DNA from: Solobacterium sp.
Lineage (GTDB): Bacteria; Bacillota_I; Bacilli_A; Erysipelotrichales; Erysipelotrichaceae
Direction of reading: 5' to 3'
DNA length: 7,047 nucleotides
Assembly: GCA_016284975.1 (NCBI GenBank)
Contig: JAEEPV010000328.1
Span: forward strand, 1 to 7,047
Of this stretch, positions 6,375-7,047 are shown piece after piece (the stretch's first letter is position 1; each line of letters begins with the position of its first letter). The position numbers and the translations under genes were made by a program. Under the pieces are notes generated by a model that was given only the letters and a program-made list of their open reading frames with translations, was not told the DNA's origin and did not search any database.

Positions 6375-7047
6375 ATGAATGAGTTTAAAGTGACGATCGA
6401 GCAGTTTGAAGGTCCTTTGGATCTGATGCTGCATCTGATCAAGGAAAAGGAGCTGGATCTGTTTGATCTGGATGTCAATGTTCTGACAGATCAGTATATT
6501 TCCTACCTGAATGCAATGAGTGAAATGCATCTGGAAGTAGCCAGTGAATATCTGGTGGAACTCGCCGAGCTGATCGAATATAAGTCCAAGAAGCTGCTTC
6601 CCCGTGATAATTCTGAACTGGAAGATGATTATGAGGAAGATCCGAAGGAACGTCTTGTCCGCAGACTGCTGGAATACCAGCAGTTCAAGGAGATCTCTCA
6701 GACCCTCAATATGATGTATGAGGAGCGTCAGGAGATGCTCACAAAACCGATGTCCGGAGTTGTGGATGAGTGGATCCGAAGTGAACCGGAAGATCAGCAC
6801 TATGACGGCAACCCGTATGATCTGATGCGGGCCATGCGGAAGGTGCTGATGCGGATTCAGCTTCAGAAACCGATCGAAACAAAATATACGCATCGTGAGA
6901 TCTCAATGGAAGACAGAGAGCTTGAAGTCCGGGCAAAGCTGGATCATCTTCCGGAAACGTTCCGTTTTGAAAAACTGCTGGAAGACTGCCATGACATGCC
7001 GATGTTTATTGCGACATTCCTGGCGGTGCTTGATCTGGCAAGACTTC
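6375..7047 (+). CDS. scpA: segregation and condensation protein A (kleisin of SMC-ScpAB), 3' end outside the window
   Basis: 224 codons are visible, and the frame runs open into the window edge at 7047. The N-terminus MNEFKVTIEQFEGPLDLMLHL is the conserved ScpA start: the FEGPLDL motif (residues 10-16) belongs to the helical region that contacts the SMC neck. It continues with LIKEKELDLFDLDV, EYLVELAELIEYKSKKLLPR, an acidic linker (about 82-90) and the RLLEYQQFKEISQTL segment. The C-terminal winged-helix part (FLAVLDLARL), which binds the SMC head, begins at the window edge. Given usual lengths of 240-260 residues, only about 20-35 are missing. ScpA bridges the two SMC heads with a ScpB dimer to organise and segregate chromosomes; scpB usually lies just downstream. 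No Shine-Dalgarno sequence precedes the ATG, and an extended -10 lies 11 bases away, yet the conserved N-terminus leaves little room for a later start. Confidence 0.95.
   Translation, partial: MNEFKVTIEQFEGPLDLMLHLIKEKELDLFDLDVNVLTDQYISYLNAMSEMHLEVASEYLVELAELIEYKSKKLLPRDNSELEDDYEEDPKERLVRRLLEYQQFKEISQTLNMMYEERQEMLTKPMSGVVDEWIRSEPEDQHYDGNPYDLMRAMRKVLMRIQLQKPIETKYTHREISMEDRELEVRAKLDHLPETFRFEKLLEDCHDMPMFIATFLAVLDLARL

Noticed and set aside
6318..6893. Minus-strand open frame (191 codons) opposite scpA
   Set aside because: The plus strand encodes conserved ScpA, which stays open to the window edge.

Overview
The window reads as chromosomal DNA of a low-to-moderate GC Gram-positive bacterium (Bacillota). 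The evidence is a leucine T-box riboswitch in front of leuS, canonical AAGGAG-type ribosome binding sites, Sec signal peptides typical of Gram-positive secreted proteins, and a scpA gene of the Bacillus type. An anaerobic gut or oral Firmicute, possibly of the Erysipelotrichia, is my guess from the style of the proteins; it cannot be proven from this window.

Layout, left to right, with all genes on the plus strand: the last 26 codons of an unidentified protein, perhaps a PfkB-type sugar kinase (1-80); a small secreted C39-like cysteine peptidase with a Trp-rich N-terminal linker (171-932), closed by a hairpin terminator; a large secreted and membrane-anchored protein (999-3620) joining a lipase-like alpha/beta hydrolase outside the cell to a multi-helix membrane domain that resembles YhhN/TMEM86 lysoplasmalogenases; a promoter and complete T-box riboswitch (about 3630-3870) controlling leucyl-tRNA synthetase (3888-6290), which has its own terminator; and the beginning of scpA (6375 to the window edge), the kleisin of the SMC-ScpAB chromosome condensin.

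The genes look like separate transcription units. The two secreted proteins are separated by a terminator and a new -10 box. leuS has its own promoter and an amino-acid-responsive leader: uncharged tRNA-Leu should bind the CUC specifier and the T-box bulge, which would stabilise an antiterminator and allow leuS transcription. scpA follows the leuS terminator with its own extended -10 element.

The most interesting points are the hydrolase-YhhN-like fusion, which suggests a two-step membrane lipid enzyme or a lipid-linked sensor; two genes (the fusion gene and scpA) whose perfect TATAAT boxes lie only 14 and 11 bases before the start codon with no Shine-Dalgarno sequence, which implies near-leaderless mRNAs; and a LeuRS whose HIGH, KMSKS and editing-site signatures all deviate from the textbook forms. 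No mobile element, CRISPR array, rRNA or tRNA gene is visible.
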